The notes under the pieces were generated by a model. That model searched no databases. It was given only the letters and a program-made list of their open reading frames with translations, and was not told the origin of the DNA. Shown here piece by piece: positions 7,783 to 17,843 of a stretch of 64,000 nucleotides of DNA. The DNA lies in assembly GCF_030504955.1 (NCBI RefSeq), contig NZ_JAUKTR010000001.1, positions 869,501-933,500 of the forward strand, given 5' to 3'. Each line of letters begins with the position of its first letter. Within the stretch, counting starts at the first letter, position 1. The stretch comes from Peiella sedimenti (GTDB taxonomy: Bacteria; Pseudomonadota; Alphaproteobacteria; Caulobacterales; Caulobacteraceae). Both the position numbers and the translations under genes were made by a program.

Positions 7783-8763
7783 CTACATGCGAATCGCGCA
7801 CGCGCCCCAGGTCAGCCCGCCGCCCATGGCCTCGATCAGCACCAGATCGCCGGGTTTGACCCGTCCGTCGTCCATGGCCGCCCGCCAGGCCAGCGGGATG
7901 GAAGCGGCCGAAGTGTTGGCGTGCCACGCCACGGTCGAGACCACCTTGGCCTCGTCGATGCCCAGCCGTTCGCCCACGCCGGCGATGATGCGCTGGTTCG
8001 CCTGGTGCGGAATGAACCAGTCCACGTCCTCGATCCGGATGCCCGCCGCCTCGACCGCCGCCCGCACGGCCTCGGCGATGTTCACCACGGCATGGCGGAA
8101 GACCTGGTTGCCGGCCATGCGAAGATGGCCCACCTGGCCGTTGGTGGCCGGTCCGCCGTCCACGTAGAGCAGGTCGGTCTTGGTCCCGTCGCACCGCAGG
8201 GCGAAGCCGAGCAGGCCGCGATCAGCGGTCGTGCCCTGCCCTTCCTGAGCTTCGAGCACGACGGCCCCCGCTCCGTCTCCGAACAGCACGCAGGTGGTCC
8301 GGTCGGTGTAGTCCATCAGCCGGGTCATCTCTTCCGCGCCGATCACCAGTGCGCACTTTGCGTGGCCGCGGGTCACGAAGCCGTCGGCGACGCTGAGGGC
8401 ATAGACGAAGCCCGAGCACACCGCCTGTACGTCAAAGGCGATGCACACCGGCGCCCCCAGCTTGCGCTGTACGATGGAGGCGGTGGCCGGAAAGGTGAGA
8501 TCGGGCGTGGTGGTGGCCACGATGATGAGGTCGACGTCCGCCGCTGTGCGGCCCGCCTCCGCCAGGGCCTGCTTGGCGGCCTCGACCGCCAGGTCGCTGG
8601 TCGGCTGGTCCGGGCGCGCGCGGCGCCGCTCGCGGATGCCGGTGCGCTCCTGGATCCAGGCGTCCGAAGTCTCCACCAGCGCCTCAAGATCGGCGTTGGT
8701 CATGATCTCTTCGGGGAGATAGGCGCCGACGCCGGTTACGACGCTGCGCAGGACGGGGCTCAT
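7783..8763 (-). CDS. fabH: 3-oxoacyl-ACP synthase III
   Basis: Starts fatty acid synthesis by condensing acetyl-CoA with malonyl-ACP. 326 residues with a full Cys-His-Asn triad: QAVCSGF (Cys116), IPHQANQRI, WHANTSAASIP. The C-terminus GGGLTWGACAIRM is typical. Its ATG follows the plsX stop with no gap, so the pair is translationally linked. Confidence 0.97.
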   Translation of the reverse strand: MSPVLRSVVTGVGAYLPEEIMTNADLEALVETSDAWIQERTGIRERRRARPDQPTSDLAVEAAKQALAEAGRTAADVDLIIVATTTPDLTFPATASIVQRKLGAPVCIAFDVQAVCSGFVYALSVADGFVTRGHAKCALVIGAEEMTRLMDYTDRTTCVLFGDGAGAVVLEAQEGQGTTADRGLLGFALRCDGTKTDLLYVDGGPATNGQVGHLRMAGNQVFRHAVVNIAEAVRAAVEAAGIRIEDVDWFIPHQANQRIIAGVGERLGIDEAKVVSTVAWHANTSAASIPLAWRAAMDDGRVKPGDLVLIEAMGGGLTWGACAIRM

Positions 8764-9831
8764 CTAGGACTCTCTGGACTCAACGGGCGCGGCGGGGGAG
8801 GACATTATGGACGACATGCGCTCCAGATTGCGAGCGATCTCATTGGCGAAGCCGCTCGAAACGAGGTCCTCGGCCACGCGAATGGCGTTCGTGAAGCCAC
8901 GGACGTCGGCTCCGCCGTGGCTCTTCACGACAATGCCGTTCAGGCCCAGCAGAGGGCCGCCGTTGATGGAGCTGGGATCGATCCTGCGCCGCATCTTCTT
9001 CAGCGCCGGCGCTGCCAGCAGGGCGCCGAGGCGCGACAGGGGGCTCGACATCAGGGCGTCCTTCATCAGCCCCGAAATGAAGCGCGCCGTGCCTTCGGCG
9101 GTTTTGAGGGCGACGTTGCCGGTGAAGCCGTCGGTGACGATGACGTCCACGGTGCCCTTGCCGATATCTGTCCCCTCGACGAAGCCAAAATAGTTGAGCC
9201 CAAAATCCCGCTCGCGCAGCAGGGTGTGGGCCTCGCGGACCTCTTCGTGGCCCTTGGCGTCTTCAGAGCCAACGTTGAGCAGGCCGATGGAGGGGTTTTT
9301 GCTTCCCAGCACCGCCCGGTGGAAAGCGGCGCCCATGATGGCGAACTCAATCAGTTGGTGGGCATCGGAGGAGACATTGGCGCCCACGTCCAGCACGGCG
9401 GTATGCCCCTTCACCGTGGGCCAGGCGGCGACGATGGCTGGTCGCTCGAGGTCAGGAACCGCCATTCGCAGTTGAAGCTTTGAAATCGCCATCAAAGCGC
9501 CGGTGTTGCCGGCGGACACGATGGCGTCCGCCTGGCCGGACTTCACGCTTTCAATAGCGTTCCAGAGACTGGAGCCCTTGCCCCTGCGCAGCGCCTGTGC
9601 GGGCTTTTCGTCCATCGCCACGACCAGATCGGTATGCCGAATCTCGACGGCGCCTTCAGGCACGCGCTTGCCGGACAGGTGGGTCTCAATCGCCTGGCGG
9701 TCGCCGTGGAGGATCAGCTTCAGGCGTCCCCCACTCGCCTCGAGGCGCTGAACCGCCGCTGGGACGACCACGGACGGGCCGTGGTCTCCGCCCATGGCGT
9801 CGAGCGAGATGACGATCACTTTGTCAGGCAA
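8764..9831 (-). CDS. plsX: Phosphate acyltransferase PlsX
   Basis: Makes acyl-phosphate from acyl-ACP for phospholipid synthesis. 355 residues from the TTG at 9831 (MPDKVIVISLDAMGGDHGP), with GGAG 9 nt upstream. A GTG at 9867 would add 12 residues. Motifs: SAGNTGALMA, NVGSEDAKGHE, VTDGFTGNVALK, LLGLNGIVVKSHGGAD. Paired with fabH downstream as usual; DUF177 lies upstream, but no rpmF is present. Confidence 0.95.
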   Translation of the reverse strand: MPDKVIVISLDAMGGDHGPSVVVPAAVQRLEASGGRLKLILHGDRQAIETHLSGKRVPEGAVEIRHTDLVVAMDEKPAQALRRGKGSSLWNAIESVKSGQADAIVSAGNTGALMAISKLQLRMAVPDLERPAIVAAWPTVKGHTAVLDVGANVSSDAHQLIEFAIMGAAFHRAVLGSKNPSIGLLNVGSEDAKGHEEVREAHTLLRERDFGLNYFGFVEGTDIGKGTVDVIVTDGFTGNVALKTAEGTARFISGLMKDALMSSPLSRLGALLAAPALKKMRRRIDPSSINGGPLLGLNGIVVKSHGGADVRGFTNAIRVAEDLVSSGFANEIARNLERMSSIMSSPAAPVESRES

Positions 9832-9956
9832 GGGAGCAATCTCCGGCGCGCTCAGTCCGGCGGCCACTTCCCCCCGCCGCCCGCGCTTTCCGTAACGATA
9901 ACGGCGCCGATGGCCGATGCAAGCTTGGGCGCGCGGGACTGAGCGCGCGGCGGCTG

Positions 9957-10460
9957 TCAGCCGTCCTTGGACTTCAGCTTGGCGAGAACGGCGAACGGCG
10001 ACGGCTCAGCTTCAGGCTCCGGCGCTTCGAACTCGACCCCCGGCTTGCGCGGCCAAGGGTCCAGGGCGAGCGACAGCTGCTCGACCACATAGGCGGCCAC
10101 GTCGATGACGCCGCTTTCGATCACGTCCGGCGGCTCGGGCGCCTCGGGATCAAAGTCCCCGTCGGTTGGCTCGGGCGGCGTCTCGGTCAGGTTGACCTCA
10201 AAGGCCTCGCTGATCTCGGCTGGAAACGGCTCAAGGCTGACGCCACAACGATAGATCACATGGGCGTCAAGGGATCCCGTGAGGCGCCAGCCGTCGCGTG
10301 TCGGCTTCACGCTGGCCTGCGCGGTCAAGGCGTCGAGGCCCTCCAGCCCTAGGTGACGGGCGATGCGTTCGCGCACCCCGGCTTCGGCTTCGAGGGTCAG
10401 GTCCAGCCCATCCCGAATCTGGCCGACGGGGACGGGATAGGTCCAGGGTTGTCTGTTCAT
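9957..10460 (-). CDS. DUF177 (YceD-like) protein
   Basis: 167 residues, acidic, with the family pattern of a central ...YRCGVSLEPFPAEI segment. That single Cys stands where related proteins have a CxRCL-type motif. A Pro/Glu-rich linker follows, then EQLSLALDPWPRKPGV and a C-terminal SPFAVLAKLKSKDG tail. YceD is known from E. coli and plants to affect 23S rRNA/L32 accumulation; here this is only homology. Its ATG overlaps the previous stop by 4 bp. Confidence 0.85.
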   Translation of the reverse strand: MNRQPWTYPVPVGQIRDGLDLTLEAEAGVRERIARHLGLEGLDALTAQASVKPTRDGWRLTGSLDAHVIYRCGVSLEPFPAEISEAFEVNLTETPPEPTDGDFDPEAPEPPDVIESGVIDVAAYVVEQLSLALDPWPRKPGVEFEAPEPEAEPSPFAVLAKLKSKDG

Positions 10461-10981
10461 CGGGCGACCTCCGGCCAGTTGGGCCCGTTCCGCAACAAAT
10501 CGTCCAACGCCTGAGCGGCCAGCCGGTCGCGCGCAGCGGCGGCGTAAGCAGCCAGGGCCGAGGCGTCGGCTTGCTCTTCGCCCAAAACGTTGCGGCTCAG
10601 CACGGTCTCGAGCGGATCGCCCTCTCCGGCCAGCGCCGCCTGATAGGCGCGCCAGCGGCCGTGGATCGCCTCGCCCAGCTTGCGCATCTTCTTGCCGACG
10701 GCCAGGTCGCCGACGCCGATCTCGCGAAGAGCGTCGTCCAGCTGGCTGACAAAGCGGCCCAGGAGAGCCCGGGACACGTCCTCGCCGCGGTCGCCCTCGC
10801 GCTCCAGCCGATCCATGACCAGCACCACATGCAGCAGGTAAAGCTCAAAGCGCGCGTCAATACGGTCCGGGACCCCCATCTCACGATAAAGGGCCGGCGC
10901 GCGCGCCTGGGCGACGCAGGCGGCATAGAGGCGGTCCCCCGCCTGTCGGTCACGGCGTCTCGCGATCAGTCTCTGAAGCAA
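10457..10981 (-). CDS. Ubiquinol-cytochrome c chaperone (CBP3/UQCC1-like)
   Basis: 174 residues, mostly helical. Contains the family signature region: YREMGVPDRIDARFELYLLH, RALLGRFVSQLDDALREIGVGDLAVGKKMRKLGEA. The family assists assembly of cytochrome b into the bc1 complex. The start is a TTG at 10981. It heads the DUF177-plsX-fabH-ihfA-merR run and is divergent from bamE, a conserved alphaproteobacterial arrangement. Confidence 0.9.
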   Translation of the reverse strand: MLQRLIARRRDRQAGDRLYAACVAQARAPALYREMGVPDRIDARFELYLLHVVLVMDRLEREGDRGEDVSRALLGRFVSQLDDALREIGVGDLAVGKKMRKLGEAIHGRWRAYQAALAGEGDPLETVLSRNVLGEEQADASALAAYAAAARDRLAAQALDDLLRNGPNWPEVAR

Positions 10982-11076
10982 AGCTTTCGCCCCTTTTCCG
11001 CCTCGCCGTTGAACTAGTCTGGCAAGAAGGCTAGGTCAAAGCGGGCGGTGTAATCCCCCGCCGGCTGCGAGGCGTC

Positions 11077-11562
11077 ATGTTCACTACCCGTTTCCGCACG
11101 TTGATGATTCTTGGCGCCGCCGGCGCCGCGGCGGCCTGTGCGCCCGTTGTGGGTCGTCACGGCTTCCAACCCATCGACACCCAGCCGGCAGACATCGTGG
11201 TCGGCCAGGACACCCGCGAGACGGTGATGACCAAGCTGGGCTCGCCCTCGCTGGTGTCGACCTTCGAGCCCAATACCTGGTTCTACATTTCCCAGGTGAC
11301 CGAGAGGTACACCTACCACAAGGCCGAGGTGTCGCAGCGGAACGTGACCGAGATCACCTTCGATCCGGCGACGCAGCGCGTGCTTGAGGTCAACAACCTG
11401 GATCTGGAAGACGGTCAGGACGTGGGCATGAACGGGCGCGTGACGCCGACCCGCGGCCGCCAGCTGACCATCCTCGAGCAGCTGCTGGGCAATGTGGGCC
11501 GTCAGCGCCTGCCCGGCCTGGAAGACGACATGGTGCCGGGCGGTCAGCGCCCGCGGGACTAG
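11077..11562 (+). CDS. bamE: Outer-membrane assembly factor BamE lipoprotein
   Basis: 161 residues. Signal peptide with lipobox AAAAC (Cys21) followed by the SmpA/OmlA domain: GQDTRETVMTKLGSPSLVSTF, NTWFYISQVTER. It anchors in the outer membrane inner leaflet as part of the BAM complex. The ~60-residue C-terminal extension (ILEQLLGNVGRQRLPG) is common in alphaproteobacterial homologues. Confidence 0.92.
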   Translation: MFTTRFRTLMILGAAGAAAACAPVVGRHGFQPIDTQPADIVVGQDTRETVMTKLGSPSLVSTFEPNTWFYISQVTERYTYHKAEVSQRNVTEITFDPATQRVLEVNNLDLEDGQDVGMNGRVTPTRGRQLTILEQLLGNVGRQRLPGLEDDMVPGGQRPRD

Positions 11563-11589
11563 TCCCAGACCGCATGGACTAACAAGAAA

Positions 11590-11620
11590 CGCCCCGGAGA
11601 TCGCTCTCCGGGGCGTTTTT
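11590..11620. terminator. Bidirectional terminator between bamE and hppA
   Basis: Perfect 11-bp stem CGCCCCGGAGA/TCTCCGGGGCG with a TCGC loop, followed on the plus strand by TTTTT. On the minus strand the flank GTTTCTTGTT is also T-rich, suiting the convergent hppA gene. Confidence 0.9.
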
Positions 11621-11676
11621 CGTTTCAGGATGGCTCCGCCGCCTCTGGCGAGACGACGGAGCGCCCTTGCGTCCGA

Positions 11677-13809
11677 TCAGACGATCTTGCCGCTCGCCAG
11701 CACCGCCAGCAGCAGAAGCGCCACGATGTTGGTGATCTTGATCATCGGGTTCACGGCCGGACCGGCGGTGTCCTTGTAGGGATCGCCGACGGTGTCGCCC
11801 GTCACCGCAGCTTTGTGGGCCTCAGAGCCCTTGCCGCCGTGATGGCCCTCTTCGATCAGCTTCTTGGCATTGTCCCAGGCGCCGCCGCCCGAGGTCATGG
11901 AGACCGCGACGAACAGGCCGGTGACGATCACGCCCATCAGCATGGCGCCCAGGGCGGCGAAGGCGTTGGCCTTGTCCGACTGGATCATCAGGATGACGAC
12001 GAACAGCACGATCGGCGACAGCACCGGCAACAGGGACGGCACGATCATCTCCTTGATCGCCGCCTTGGTCAGGATGTCCACGGCCTTGCCGTACTCGGGC
12101 TTGGCCTTGAACTCCATGATGCCGGGGATCTCGCGGAACTGACGGCGAACCTCAGCCACGACCGACTCGGCCGCGCGGCCCACGGCCATCATCGACATGC
12201 CGCCGAACAGGAAGGGCAGCAGGCCGCCGAACAGTAGGCCGACCACCACGTAGGGGTTCGACAGATCGAAGGCCACTTCGCCCAGGCCGTAGAAGAACGA
12301 GCCCACGTCCGCCTCTTCGGCGAAATGGCGCAGGTCCTCAGTATAGGCCGCGAACAGCACCAGGGCGCCCAGACCGGCCGAACCGATGGCGTAACCCTTG
12401 GTCACCGCCTTGGTCGTGTTGCCCACCGCGTCGAGCGCGTCGGTCGAGACGCGCACGTCGGACGGCAGGCCCGCCATTTCGGCGATGCCGCCGGCGTTGT
12501 CCGTGACGGGGCCGAAGGCGTCCAGCGCCACGATCATGCCGGCCAGGGCCAGCATTGTGGTGGTGGCGATGGCGATGCCGAACAGGCCGGCCAGCTGATA
12601 GGTGACGATGATGCCGATGATGATGGTCAGCGCCGGTAGCGCCGTCGATTCCAGCGACACGGCCAGGCCCTGGATCACGTTGGTGCCGTGTCCCGAGACC
12701 GAGGCCTTGGCCACCGACTTCACCGGACGGAAGCCCGTGCCGGTGTAGTATTCGGTGATGACGACGATGGCGGTCGTGACCAGCAGGCCGACCACGCCGC
12801 ACCAGAACAGGTCCATCGGCGTGATGCCAAGGCCGCCCACCGTCGTGACGGTCGCGGGGACCAGCGTGTCGATGACGAACCACAGGGCGATCAGCGACAG
12901 CACGCCGGTGACGATCAGGCCGCGATAGAGGGCGCCCATGATGTTCTTGGACTTGCCCATCTTCACGAAGAAGGTGCCGATGATCGAGGTGACGATGCAG
13001 ACGCCGCAGATGGCCAGCGGCAGCAGCATCATCGGGGTCACGGCGTCCGTGCCGCGGAAGAAGATGGCCGCCAGCACCATGGTGGCGACCGTGGTCACCG
13101 CATAGGTTTCAAACAGGTCGGCCGCCATGCCGGCGCAGTCGCCGACGTTGTCGCCGACGTTGTCGGCGATGGTCGCGGCGTTGCGGGGATCATCCTCGGG
13201 GATGCCGGCCTCGACCTTGCCCACCATGTCGCCGCCCACGTCGGCGCCCTTGGTGAAGATGCCGCCGCCGAGACGCGCGAAGATGGAGATCAGCGAGGCG
13301 CCGAAGCCGAGCGCCACCAGGGCGTCGACGACTTCGCGGCTGGTCTGGTCGAAGCCCATCGATTCGGTCAGGAACCAGAAGTAGCCCGCGACGCCCAGCA
13401 GCGCGCCGCCGGCCACGAACAGGCCCGTGATGGCGCCCGAGCGGAAGGCCATGGCCAGGCCCTTGTCGAGGCTCTCGGAAGCGGCCTGGGCGGTGCGGAC
13501 GTTGGCGCGCACCGAGATCAGCATGCCGGCGTAACCGGCCAGGCCCGACAGGACCGCGCCGATCAGGAAGCCCACGGCGGCGTAAGGGCCGATCAGCAGC
13601 CAGGCGCCGATCAGGATGACGACGCCGACCATGGCGATGGTGGTGTACTGACGCTTCAGATAGGCAGACGCGCCTTCCTGAATGGCGGCCGCGATTTCGC
13701 GCATGCGGTCATTGCCTGCGCTGGCTTTCATCAGAACGGACGTTTGCCACGCCCCGTAGGCCACCCCCAGCACGCCGGCCAGGATGACCCACAACAGGTA
13801 GGAACTCAT
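11677..13809 (-). CDS. hppA: K+-independent proton-pumping pyrophosphatase
   Basis: Inner-membrane pump coupling PPi hydrolysis to H+ export. 710 residues, about 16 hydrophobic helices. The catalytic acidic loops [21 protein letters not shown] and [12 protein letters not shown], and the late [15 protein letters not shown] loop, are intact. The segment [10 protein letters not shown] (near residue 465) carries Lys and Thr at the positions that mark the K+-independent class; K+-dependent enzymes have Ala and Gly/Ala there. Monocistronic, convergent with bamE. Confidence 0.97.
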   Translation of the reverse strand: MSSYLLWVILAGVLGVAYGAWQTSVLMKASAGNDRMREIAAAIQEGASAYLKRQYTTIAMVGVVILIGAWLLIGPYAAVGFLIGAVLSGLAGYAGMLISVRANVRTAQAASESLDKGLAMAFRSGAITGLFVAGGALLGVAGYFWFLTESMGFDQTSREVVDALVALGFGASLISIFARLGGGIFTKGADVGGDMVGKVEAGIPEDDPRNAATIADNVGDNVGDCAGMAADLFETYAVTTVATMVLAAIFFRGTDAVTPMMLLPLAICGVCIVTSIIGTFFVKMGKSKNIMGALYRGLIVTGVLSLIALWFVIDTLVPATVTTVGGLGITPMDLFWCGVVGLLVTTAIVVITEYYTGTGFRPVKSVAKASVSGHGTNVIQGLAVSLESTALPALTIIIGIIVTYQLAGLFGIAIATTTMLALAGMIVALDAFGPVTDNAGGIAEMAGLPSDVRVSTDALDAVGNTTKAVTKGYAIGSAGLGALVLFAAYTEDLRHFAEEADVGSFFYGLGEVAFDLSNPYVVVGLLFGGLLPFLFGGMSMMAVGRAAESVVAEVRRQFREIPGIMEFKAKPEYGKAVDILTKAAIKEMIVPSLLPVLSPIVLFVVILMIQSDKANAFAALGAMLMGVIVTGLFVAVSMTSGGGAWDNAKKLIEEGHHGGKGSEAHKAAVTGDTVGDPYKDTAGPAVNPMIKITNIVALLLLAVLASGKIV

Positions 13810-13995
13810 AGCTTTTCAGCCCCTCATGGATGTGTCTGCGCGCGGACCCTTGGCGCGGCGCCTGCCCATAAGGAATGAGCGGCCTTCCGCCTTCCGGTCC
13901 CCCCGAGCGCACAGGCGCGAAAGCACGCCCTCCGGGAATTGAGGCGGGAAAGTGCCAAATGCCGACGTTGGGCGCAACGGCCTTGCTTAAGGCCT

Positions 13996-14424
13996 TCAGC
14001 CCGGGCGGCGCATGCCCGTGCGTCGGCGCGGCGCCTGAAGCGCCACCACGGCCTGGCGAACTGCGCCCCGCCTCGCGATGGCCGGTGCGGCGGCCATCAC
14101 GGCGGCGCTGATCCTGCCGGCGTCCAGCTGGGTCCAGTCATTGGCGAGGGTGAAGGGCGTGCGGTGTCCAGCCTTGACCAGAGCATCGCGGAAATAGGGC
14201 TCCTTGGCCCTGACCGCCTGCTGGTCGGCGCTGGGCGAAATCATCAGCCGCACCGTGACGAAGACGTAGTTGCGGACCCGCCCTTCGACCACGACAGGCA
14301 GGCCCACAGCTGGCAGATCAATGCCGACCAGCTCGGAGCTGCTCCCGCGCGAAGGCCCGCCCGCCGCGGCGGGAGCCGCCGCCAGGGCCCCCAGGCCAGC
14401 CAGAAGGGCGTCGCGTCTGCGCAT
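13996..14424 (-). CDS. Uncharacterised exported protein, faintly FliL-like
   Basis: 142 residues. The N-terminus MRRRDALLAGLGALAAAPAAAGG is a signal peptide with a weak Tat look (RRRDALLAG). The mature part has a beta strand (NYVFVTVRLMIS) and then a helix AVRAKEPYFRDALVKAGHR. The order strand-strand-helix with KEPYFRDAL recalls the C-terminal domain of FliL (membrane-bound flagellar stator partner), but the transmembrane/signal arrangement and low similarity make this tentative. It is last in the glyA-to-thiL gene run, 45 bp after thiL. Confidence 0.6.
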   Translation of the reverse strand: MRRRDALLAGLGALAAAPAAAGGPSRGSSSELVGIDLPAVGLPVVVEGRVRNYVFVTVRLMISPSADQQAVRAKEPYFRDALVKAGHRTPFTLANDWTQLDAGRISAAVMAAAPAIARRGAVRQAVVALQAPRRRTGMRRPG

Positions 14425-14469
14425 GGGCCTGATGTGGCCCGCCCAGGGTTAAGAAGCCCTTGCGCGGTC

Positions 14470-15462
14470 TCAGCCATGGGTCCAACCCCGTCTCGACAGA
14501 GAGACCGACTGATCACGCCAGCGCGCCTCGACCCCTTCGCCGGCTTCGAGGCGGCCCACGAGGGCGGCGGGGACGCCCGCGGCCTTGCACGCCTCGCAGT
14601 AGGGCTTGAGATCGGCGGGGGCGAGGGCGGCGAGGATCTCATAGTCGTCGCCCGCCGTGGCCAGTGTCGCGGCGGCGCCCGCGGGATCGGCCTGGGCGTA
14701 GAGCCACACGCGCGCCTGGGCCGACAGCGGCATGGCGTCGAGGTCGATCACGGCCCTGAGGCCCGAGGCGGCGGAGATGCGGCCGGCGTCGGCCACAAGC
14801 CCATCGGACACGTCGGCGCTGGCGTGGGCGAAGACGCGCACAGCCTCGGCAAGCTCAAGGCGGGGTTGGGGCAGGCGATAGCGGTGCGCCAGCGCGTCGC
14901 GCTCCGCACGGCTGAGGCCCATTTCCTCGGACCGGGCGGCGCGCAGACCGAGGCCGCCGTCGCCGATGGTCCCCGAAACCACCAGCAGGTCCCCTGCCCT
15001 GGCCCCGGCGCGGCTGGGGGCGCTTCCCTCAGGGGCATAGCCGATCAGGGTCGCCGACAGGGTCAACGGTCCAGGCGTTGAGACCGTGTCTCCGCCCAAA
15101 AGACCGACGCCGAAGCGGCGTTGATCCTCGGCCAGACCGCGAGCGAAGGCCTCGCGTTCGCTCCAACCGCAGCGCGGGCTCCAGGCGCACGACAGCAGAT
15201 AGCCGAAGGGCTGGGCGCCCTTGGCGGCCAGATCCGACAGGTTCACGCGCAGCAGCTTCCTCGCCACCAGATCTAGAGGATCGTCCCCCAGGAAGTGGAC
15301 GCCTTCCACGACCGTATCCTTGGTCAGGATCAGGTCATGGCCGGGACGCGCCGGCAGCACGGCCGCGTCGTCCAGCAAGCCCCTGGCGTAGGGCTCCAGG
15401 GCCAGCGGCCGGAACAGCCGCTCTATGGTTTCAAACTCGCCAGGTCGCTCAGCGTCCGGCAT
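14470..15462 (-). CDS. thiL: Thiamine-monophosphate kinase
   Basis: ATP-dependent phosphorylation of thiamine phosphate to thiamine diphosphate. 330 residues from [17 protein letters not shown]. Motifs: [75 protein letters not shown]. The start at 15462 overlaps the end of nusB by 14 bp; the longer upstream frame lies inside nusB and is rejected. Confidence 0.95.
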   Translation of the reverse strand: MPDAERPGEFETIERLFRPLALEPYARGLLDDAAVLPARPGHDLILTKDTVVEGVHFLGDDPLDLVARKLLRVNLSDLAAKGAQPFGYLLSCAWSPRCGWSEREAFARGLAEDQRRFGVGLLGGDTVSTPGPLTLSATLIGYAPEGSAPSRAGARAGDLLVVSGTIGDGGLGLRAARSEEMGLSRAERDALAHRYRLPQPRLELAEAVRVFAHASADVSDGLVADAGRISAASGLRAVIDLDAMPLSAQARVWLYAQADPAGAAATLATAGDDYEILAALAPADLKPYCEACKAAGVPAALVGRLEAGEGVEARWRDQSVSLSRRGWTHG

Positions 15463-15988
15463 CGCGGGCGACGCCGTCCAGGGCGGCGTTGACGAACTTG
15501 GCCTCGGCCGCGTCGAAGAAGGCCTTGGCCAGCTCGACATATTCGTCGATGGCCACCTCGACGGCCACGTCCTCGCGGCGCATCAACTCCCAGGCGCCGG
15601 CGCGCAGCAGGGCCCGCAGCGTCGCATCCAGCCGGTCAAGCCGCCAGTTGTCGGCCAGGCGCTTGCGGACCGCGCCGTCGATGGCGGCCTGATCGGCCAC
15701 CACGCCGCGCACAACCTCGGCGAAGAAGTCTTCGTCCGCCTCGGCCAGAACGTTGCCCTCGATGTCGGAGTCGAAGCGATGGTCGCGAAACTCCTTGATG
15801 ACAGCCTCCACGCCCGCACCGGCCAGCTCCATCTGGTAGAGGGCCTGGACGGCGGCTAGGCGCGCCACGGTGCGGGCGCGGCGCTGGCGCGATGTCAGGG
15901 GCGTGGCCGCGTTGTCAGCCTGGGCGGCCTCGAGCTGTTCCATCACGGCCTGGAGACTGTTCGGCTTAGCGCCGGTCTCTTCGCTCAT
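15449..15988 (-). CDS. nusB: Transcription antitermination factor NusB
   Basis: Binds boxA RNA with NusE/S10 in rRNA antitermination. 179 residues, all-helical: [22 protein letters not shown], then [21 protein letters not shown] and a conserved [27 protein letters not shown] end. The N-terminal ~30 residues are extra. The ATG overlaps the ribH stop by 4 bp, giving the common ribH-nusB-thiL order. Confidence 0.95.
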   Translation of the reverse strand: MSEETGAKPNSLQAVMEQLEAAQADNAATPLTSRQRRARTVARLAAVQALYQMELAGAGVEAVIKEFRDHRFDSDIEGNVLAEADEDFFAEVVRGVVADQAAIDGAVRKRLADNWRLDRLDATLRALLRAGAWELMRREDVAVEVAIDEYVELAKAFFDAAEAKFVNAALDGVARDAGR

Positions 15989-16452
15989 AGGGAGCCTCCC
16001 GTCAGGCGGCGCTTGAGGTCGATCAGATCAAGGCAGGCGCGCGCGGCCGCGCCGCCCTTGTCGAGATCGCGCGGCGACGAGCGACGGTGCGCCTGGGCCT
16101 CGTTCTCGACAGTCAGAATGCCGTTGCCGATGCAGAGACCGCGGCTGATCGCCAACTGCATCAGGCCTGCGGCGGACTGATCGGCGACGATCTCGAAATG
16201 GTAGGTCTCGCCCCGGATGACGCAGCCCAGGGCCACATAGCCGTCGTAGGCGGCGCCCAGAGGACGACGAGAGGCGTCATCGGCCAGGGCGACTGCGGCG
16301 GGGATTTCCAGCGCGCCGGGCACCTCGATAACGTCAAAGCGCGCGCCGGCCTCGTTCAGGACCTCGCAGGCGCCGTCGAGCAGATCGCGGGCGATGTCCT
16401 CGTAAAAGGCGGCTGAGATGATCAGCACGCGCGGCGGGTCGCCGATATTCAA
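15985..16452 (-). CDS. ribH: 6,7-dimethyl-8-ribityllumazine synthase
   Basis: Condenses the pyrimidinedione with DHBP in riboflavin synthesis. 155 residues. Motifs: [65 protein letters not shown] (catalytic His in TYHFE). It follows ribB by 22 bp. No FMN riboswitch is visible in that gap. Confidence 0.96.
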   Translation of the reverse strand: MNIGDPPRVLIISAAFYEDIARDLLDGACEVLNEAGARFDVIEVPGALEIPAAVALADDASRRPLGAAYDGYVALGCVIRGETYHFEIVADQSAAGLMQLAISRGLCIGNGILTVENEAQAHRRSSPRDLDKGGAAARACLDLIDLKRRLTGGSL

Positions 16453-16474
16453 GTCACAGGCCTCCGGGAACGGG

Positions 16475-17137
16475 TCACGAGGCCTTCCTTACGCTGGCCT
16501 CGGCGCGGCGGCGATAGGCGATCAGATCGGCGATAGTCCCAATTTTCAGCCCATGCTCGCGAGCGAAGGCGATCAGGTCCGGCAGGCGCGCCATGGTCCC
16601 GTCGTCCTTCATGATCTCGCAAATCACGCCTGACGGATCGCGCCCGGCCAGGCGAGAAATGTCAACGGCGGCTTCGGTATGACCCGCCCGCTCCAGCACG
16701 CCGCCCTCGCGCGCCACCAAGGGGAACATGTGGCCCGGACTGACCAGATCGTCGGCGGTAGCGTCCGGCGCCACCGCCGCGGCGATGGTGCGGGCGCGGT
16801 CCGCCGCCGAAATGCCGGTCGTGACCCCTTCCCTCGCCTCGATGGAGACGGTGAAGGCGGTCCCCAGGCGCGTGCGGTTGTTCCGCGCCATGGGTTCCAG
16901 CTCGAGGCGGCGCGCGCGTTCGGGCGTGATGGCCAGGCAGATCAGGCCCCGGGCGAAGCGGGCCATGAAGTTCACGGCCTGAGCGTCCGCCGCGTCGGCC
17001 GGGATGACGACATCGCCCTCGTTCTCCCGGTCCTCGGCGTCGACCAGAATGTAGGGGCGGCCCAGGCGCGCCTCCTCGATGATCGCCTCGATGGGGGCGA
17101 TCCCGGTCTCAGTGGTGTCCGTCGCGGGCAGGGTCAT
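16475..17137 (-). CDS. ribB: 3,4-dihydroxy-2-butanone 4-phosphate synthase (single domain)
   Basis: Converts ribulose 5-phosphate to DHBP and formate. 220 residues from MTLPATDTTETG, 4-bp overlap with ribE. Motifs: VDAEDRENEGDVVIPA (Mg-binding acidic loop), ARNNRTRLGTAFTVSIEA, DDLVSPGHMFPLVAREGGVLERAGHTEAAVD, GVICEIMKDDGTMAR. The protein stops right after KIGTIADLIAYRRR. That is where RibBA fusions continue into a GTP cyclohydrolase II domain, so this is a RibB-only form. Confidence 0.95.
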   Translation of the reverse strand: MTLPATDTTETGIAPIEAIIEEARLGRPYILVDAEDRENEGDVVIPADAADAQAVNFMARFARGLICLAITPERARRLELEPMARNNRTRLGTAFTVSIEAREGVTTGISAADRARTIAAAVAPDATADDLVSPGHMFPLVAREGGVLERAGHTEAAVDISRLAGRDPSGVICEIMKDDGTMARLPDLIAFAREHGLKIGTIADLIAYRRRAEASVRKAS

Positions 17138-17724
17138 GCTGTCTCTCGCCAACGCGCCAGATACCGCGCCAGGGGATCGACCTCCAGGTTGAGGGCCTCG
17201 CCGGGCTTGAGGTCCGACAGGGTGGTGGCCCGCCACGTATGGGGGATCAGATTGACCGTAAAGCGGCGATCCTCGACCGCGTTCACCGTCAGGGAAACGC
17301 CCTCCAGGGCAACGCTGCCCTTGGCGGCGATCAGCCGGTGCAGGCCTTCCGGCGCCTCCAGCGTCAGGCGGTGCGAGCCGCCGTCGACGGCGATGTCGAG
17401 CACCCGAGCCAACCCATCGACGTGACCAGTGACCATGTGGCCGCCCAGCTCATCGCCGACCTTGAGGGCCCGCTCCAGGTTGACGCGTGCGCCAGGCGCC
17501 CAGCCCCCCAGCGTGGTTTTTGAGAGCGTTTCGGCCGACGCCTCGACCACGTGGGCGCCGTCCAGCTTCTCTACGATGGTCAGGCAGCAGCCGGCGTGGG
17601 CCACCGAGGCCCCGATGGCCAGGCTTGATGCGTCCCAGTCCACCGCGATCTCATAGCGGCGGTCCCGCGCCGTATCGGCGACGGCGCGCACCTGGCCGAC
17701 ATGGGTGACGATGCCGGTGAACAT
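17134..17724 (-). CDS. ribE: Riboflavin synthase, alpha chain
   Basis: Dismutates two lumazines to riboflavin. 196 residues made of two similar lumazine-binding halves: MFTGIVTHVGQV ... GASVAHAGCCLTIVE, and GGHMVTGHVDGLARV ... GSVALEGVSLTVN. The start MFTGIV is invariant in the family. The following ribB start overlaps its stop. Confidence 0.96.
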   Translation of the reverse strand: MFTGIVTHVGQVRAVADTARDRRYEIAVDWDASSLAIGASVAHAGCCLTIVEKLDGAHVVEASAETLSKTTLGGWAPGARVNLERALKVGDELGGHMVTGHVDGLARVLDIAVDGGSHRLTLEAPEGLHRLIAAKGSVALEGVSLTVNAVEDRRFTVNLIPHTWRATTLSDLKPGEALNLEVDPLARYLARWRETA

Positions 17725-17843
17725 TCAGGCCGTCCTTGCCCAGGCTCGAAAACATCGTCTGATCCGTCTGAATCGTCCGGACAGATCGGAAGCGGACATG
17801 ACCGTAACGCCATTCCGGGCGGCGGGGATAAAACGAGCGGGGA

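Noticed and set aside
16453..16474. FMN riboswitch in front of ribH or elsewhere in the rib cluster
   Set aside because: The gap is only 22 bp, and the 119-bp gap between ribD and ribE (17725-17843) shows no RFN-element consensus.
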